Program-made: the position numbers and the translations under genes | Origin: Caulobacteraceae bacterium | Lineage (GTDB): Bacteria > Pseudomonadota > Alphaproteobacteria > Caulobacterales > Caulobacteraceae | NCBI GenBank assembly: GCA_020852035.1 | Contig: JADZBR010000271.1 | Coordinates: forward strand, 1-8,189 | Direction of reading: 5' to 3' | Length of the DNA stretch: 8,189 nucleotides | Notes under the pieces: model-generated | Told to the model about the DNA's origin: nothing | The model's database searches: none | Seen by the model: only the letters and a program-made list of their open reading frames with translations | In this document: positions 6,510 through 8,189 of the stretch, in pieces | Numbering within the stretch: the first letter of the stretch is position 1 | Layout of the letters: each line of letters starts with the position of its first letter

Positions 6510-7624
6510 TGGCCGCCTTCCCCTTCGAGATCGCCGCGACCGACGGCAAGGCGCGCACCGGCGTGCTGAAGACCCCGCGCGGCGACATACGCACCCCGGC
6601 CTTCATGCCGGTGGGCACGGCGGCGACGGTGAAGGCGCTGACCGTCGACCAGGTGGCGCAGACCGGCGCGGACATCCTGCTCGGCAACACCTACCACCTG
6701 ATGCTGCGGCCGACGGCCGAGCGCATCAGGCGGCTGGGCGGGCTGCACCGGTTCATGCGCTGGGCGCGGCCGATCCTGACGGACAGCGGCGGGTTCCAGG
6801 TGATGTCGCTCTCCAAGATCGCCAAGGTCACCGAGGAGGCGGTCACCTTCCAGAGCCATATCGACGGCTCGCGCCATGTGCTGAGCCCCGAGCGGTCGAT
6901 GGAGATCCAGGCGGACCTGCTGGGCTCCGACATCGTCATGCAGCTTGACCAGCTGGTCGCCTGGCCGGCCGAGGAGGCCGCCGCGGCCGAGGCCATGCGG
7001 CTCTCGGCCCGCTGGGGCGCGCGCTGCAAGGCCGCCTTCGGCCAGAGGGACACCCAGGCGCTGTTCGGCATCCAGCAGGGCCAGACCACCGAGGCGCTCC
7101 GCAAGGAGTCCGCCGAGCGCCTGATCGAGATCGGCTTCGACGGCTACGCCATCGGCGGGCTGGCCGTGGGCGAGGGGCACGCGACGATGTGCGAGGTGCT
7201 GGACTACGCTCCCGGTCAGCTGCCGGCCGACCGGCCGCGCTATCTGATGGGCGTCGGCAAGCCGATCGACCTGGTGGAATCGGTGGCCCGCGGCGTCGAC
7301 ATGTTCGACTGCGTGCTGCCGACCCGCTCGGGCCGCCACGGCCAGGCGTGGACCTGGGACGGGCCGATCAACCTGAAGAACGCCCGCTTCGCCGAGGACG
7401 AGGCGCCGCTGGACGAGGCCAGCGACTGCCCGGCCAGCCGCGACTATTCGAGGGCCTATCTGCACCACCTGGTGAAGGCCGAGGAGATCCTCGGCCAGGT
7501 GCTGCTCTCCTGGCACAACGTCGCTTTCTTCGAGGCGCTGGTGGCCGCCATGCGCCAGGCGATCGCCGAGGGCCGTTTCGAGGCGTTCCGCCGCGACTTT
7601 TCGAGCCGTCAGCGCACCGGGTAG
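6509..7624 (+). CDS. tgt: tRNA-guanine transglycosylase Tgt, with altered zinc and pocket residues
   Basis: Tgt swaps guanine-34 for preQ1 in GUN-anticodon tRNAs, the step just before QueA. The protein is 371 residues, normal length, starting MAAFPFEIAATDGKARTG. It aligns without gaps in its C-terminal half to the Zymomonas enzyme as I recall it. The active-site Asp is D92 in LTDSGGFQVMS, the nucleophile is D267 in DMFDCVLPTRSGR, and GIQQG (187-191) and GGLAVGEG (216-223) of the preQ1 pocket are intact. Two departures stand out. The pocket triplet Asp-Glu-Cys is D147-Q148-L149. The zinc motif C-x-C-x2-C...H reads S305-D-C307-P-A-S310 with H336, so only one Cys and the His remain. The reading frame is otherwise intact, with normal coding style, so it looks like a working gene. 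ATG 6509 is taken from the TGATG overlap with queA and the conserved N-terminus; an upstream ATG at 6464 would add 15 atypical residues. No Shine-Dalgarno; translational coupling is likely. The 3' end overlaps the next gene by 16 bases. Confidence 0.96.
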   Translation: MAAFPFEIAATDGKARTGVLKTPRGDIRTPAFMPVGTAATVKALTVDQVAQTGADILLGNTYHLMLRPTAERIRRLGGLHRFMRWARPILTDSGGFQVMSLSKIAKVTEEAVTFQSHIDGSRHVLSPERSMEIQADLLGSDIVMQLDQLVAWPAEEAAAAEAMRLSARWGARCKAAFGQRDTQALFGIQQGQTTEALRKESAERLIEIGFDGYAIGGLAVGEGHATMCEVLDYAPGQLPADRPRYLMGVGKPIDLVESVARGVDMFDCVLPTRSGRHGQAWTWDGPINLKNARFAEDEAPLDEASDCPASRDYSRAYLHHLVKAEEILGQVLLSWHNVAFFEALVAAMRQAIAEGRFEAFRRDFSSRQRTG

Positions 7625-8181
7625 AGCGGCCGGTCCATCTGCTGCACCGGCGGCGCGGGATGCGACAGATGCTGCGGCGTGGCCGGCGGGGGGCAGCCGT
7701 TGGCCTCGCCCAGCCCCTTCAGATAGGCCCGCCGGACCGCGCCGGCGGTGATCGCCTGGCGCACGATGCTGTCATGCTGCTCGGCGCCGGTGAGCCGCCG
7801 CACCCAGCTGCGGAAGGGGATCAGGTCCGAGGCCGCGCCGCTGAGGAAGCCGAGCGCGCTCGATCGCCCCTGGTCCTGCATGGTCGGGTCGGGGGCCACA
7901 TAGTCCAGGTCGTGGCCGAGGGCGTCGTCGAGTTCGGCCACCCGCGCCTGCAGGGCGGAGCAACCGGCCGGCGGCACCGCGTAGGGATCGGACGCGGCCT
8001 GCAGCAGCACGGGCGGGATCTTGGTCCGCAGCACGTTCACGTCGCGCAACGGCGCGCTCATGGCCCCCTGCAGGTCCTCGCGATTGGCCTCCGAGGTCGT
8101 CAGGATCTGGGGCGAGCCGTCCTTGCGCCCGACGGCGCAGGCGGCGAGCGGCAGGGCCAGCAAGCAGATGAGGACACGCAT
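7609..8181 (-). CDS. Hypothetical small lipoprotein
   Basis: I do not recognise a named family. The 190-residue protein begins with a short signal peptide, MRVLICLLALPLAAC, in which LAAC (12-15) is a good lipobox, so Cys15 is the probable lipidated residue after signal peptidase II cleavage; export to the periplasmic face of a membrane is inferred. The mature part contains APLRDVNVLRTKIPPVLL (43-60), PYA, Cys74 followed by a likely helix LQARVAELDDALGHDLDY, then a small hydrophobic or amphipathic stretch near 109-128 (LGFLSGAASDLIPF), and a second Cys at 163 before a proline-rich tail. Cys74 and Cys163 could pair, but this is a guess. Codon composition matches its surroundings. It is convergent with tgt and overlaps it by 16 bases, so it is its own transcription unit; its promoter lies outside the window. 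Confidence 0.82.
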   Translation of the reverse strand: MRVLICLLALPLAACAVGRKDGSPQILTTSEANREDLQGAMSAPLRDVNVLRTKIPPVLLQAASDPYAVPPAGCSALQARVAELDDALGHDLDYVAPDPTMQDQGRSSALGFLSGAASDLIPFRSWVRRLTGAEQHDSIVRQAITAGAVRRAYLKGLGEANGCPPPATPQHLSHPAPPVQQMDRPLYPVR

Positions 8182-8189
8182 CGGCGTGA

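Noticed and set aside
6473..7516. Long minus-strand frame opposite tgt
   Set aside because: No domain, His/Arg/Gly-rich composition, and fully covered by the well supported tgt gene.
7616..7634. Small inverted repeat ACCGG/CCGGT with a 9-base loop at the tgt-lipoprotein junction, as a terminator
   Set aside because: The stem is only 5 base pairs and there is no T-run on either strand.

Overview
The window is a GC-rich, gene-dense bacterial segment. It most likely comes from an alphaproteobacterium of the Caulobacterales (Caulobacter/Phenylobacterium type). The reasons are an imuA-imuB-dnaE2 mutasome operon, a LexA box of the alphaproteobacterial form GTTC-N7-GTTC in front of it, a queA-tgt pair, and few Shine-Dalgarno sequences. 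The genus is an inference from gene content and sequence style, not a search result.

Positions 1-5309 (minus strand) hold a DNA-damage-inducible translesion mutagenesis operon, transcribed right to left: imuA, imuB, then dnaE2 (imuC). dnaE2 is open from its start at 3074 to the left edge of the window, which cuts it inside the C-terminal OB fold. I read its frame codon by codon and found no stop or frameshift. The genes are tightly packed: imuB starts inside the last ~110 bases of imuA, and the imuB stop and dnaE2 start share ATGA. In the known system ImuA and ImuB are non-catalytic partners and DnaE2 is the error-prone polymerase. The visible residues fit: DnaE2 keeps three catalytic aspartates, while ImuB has lost the Y-family catalytic Asp-Glu pair.

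Positions 5310-5432 are a divergent control region. It holds the LexA box at 5312-5326, a probable -10/-35 for imuA, and a weaker candidate promoter for queA. The LexA box lies inside the longest possible imuA reading frame, which argues that imuA really starts at 5309 rather than 5330.

Positions 5433-7624 (plus strand) hold queA and tgt, two steps of queuosine tRNA modification, joined by a TGATG overlap. Tgt inserts preQ1 at the wobble position of GUN-anticodon tRNAs, and QueA then adds the epoxy-cyclopentanediol moiety. Tgt here differs from the textbook enzyme in two places: two of the four zinc ligands are serine, and the pocket motif Asp-Glu-Cys is Asp-Gln-Leu.

Positions 7609-8181 (minus strand) encode a small predicted lipoprotein of unknown function, which overlaps the tgt 3' end tail-to-tail. 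I found no RNA genes, mobile elements, CRISPR arrays or large repeats. The system present is a known one; the novelty is in details (Tgt residues, imuA start and LexA placement, and a composition step at dnaE2).
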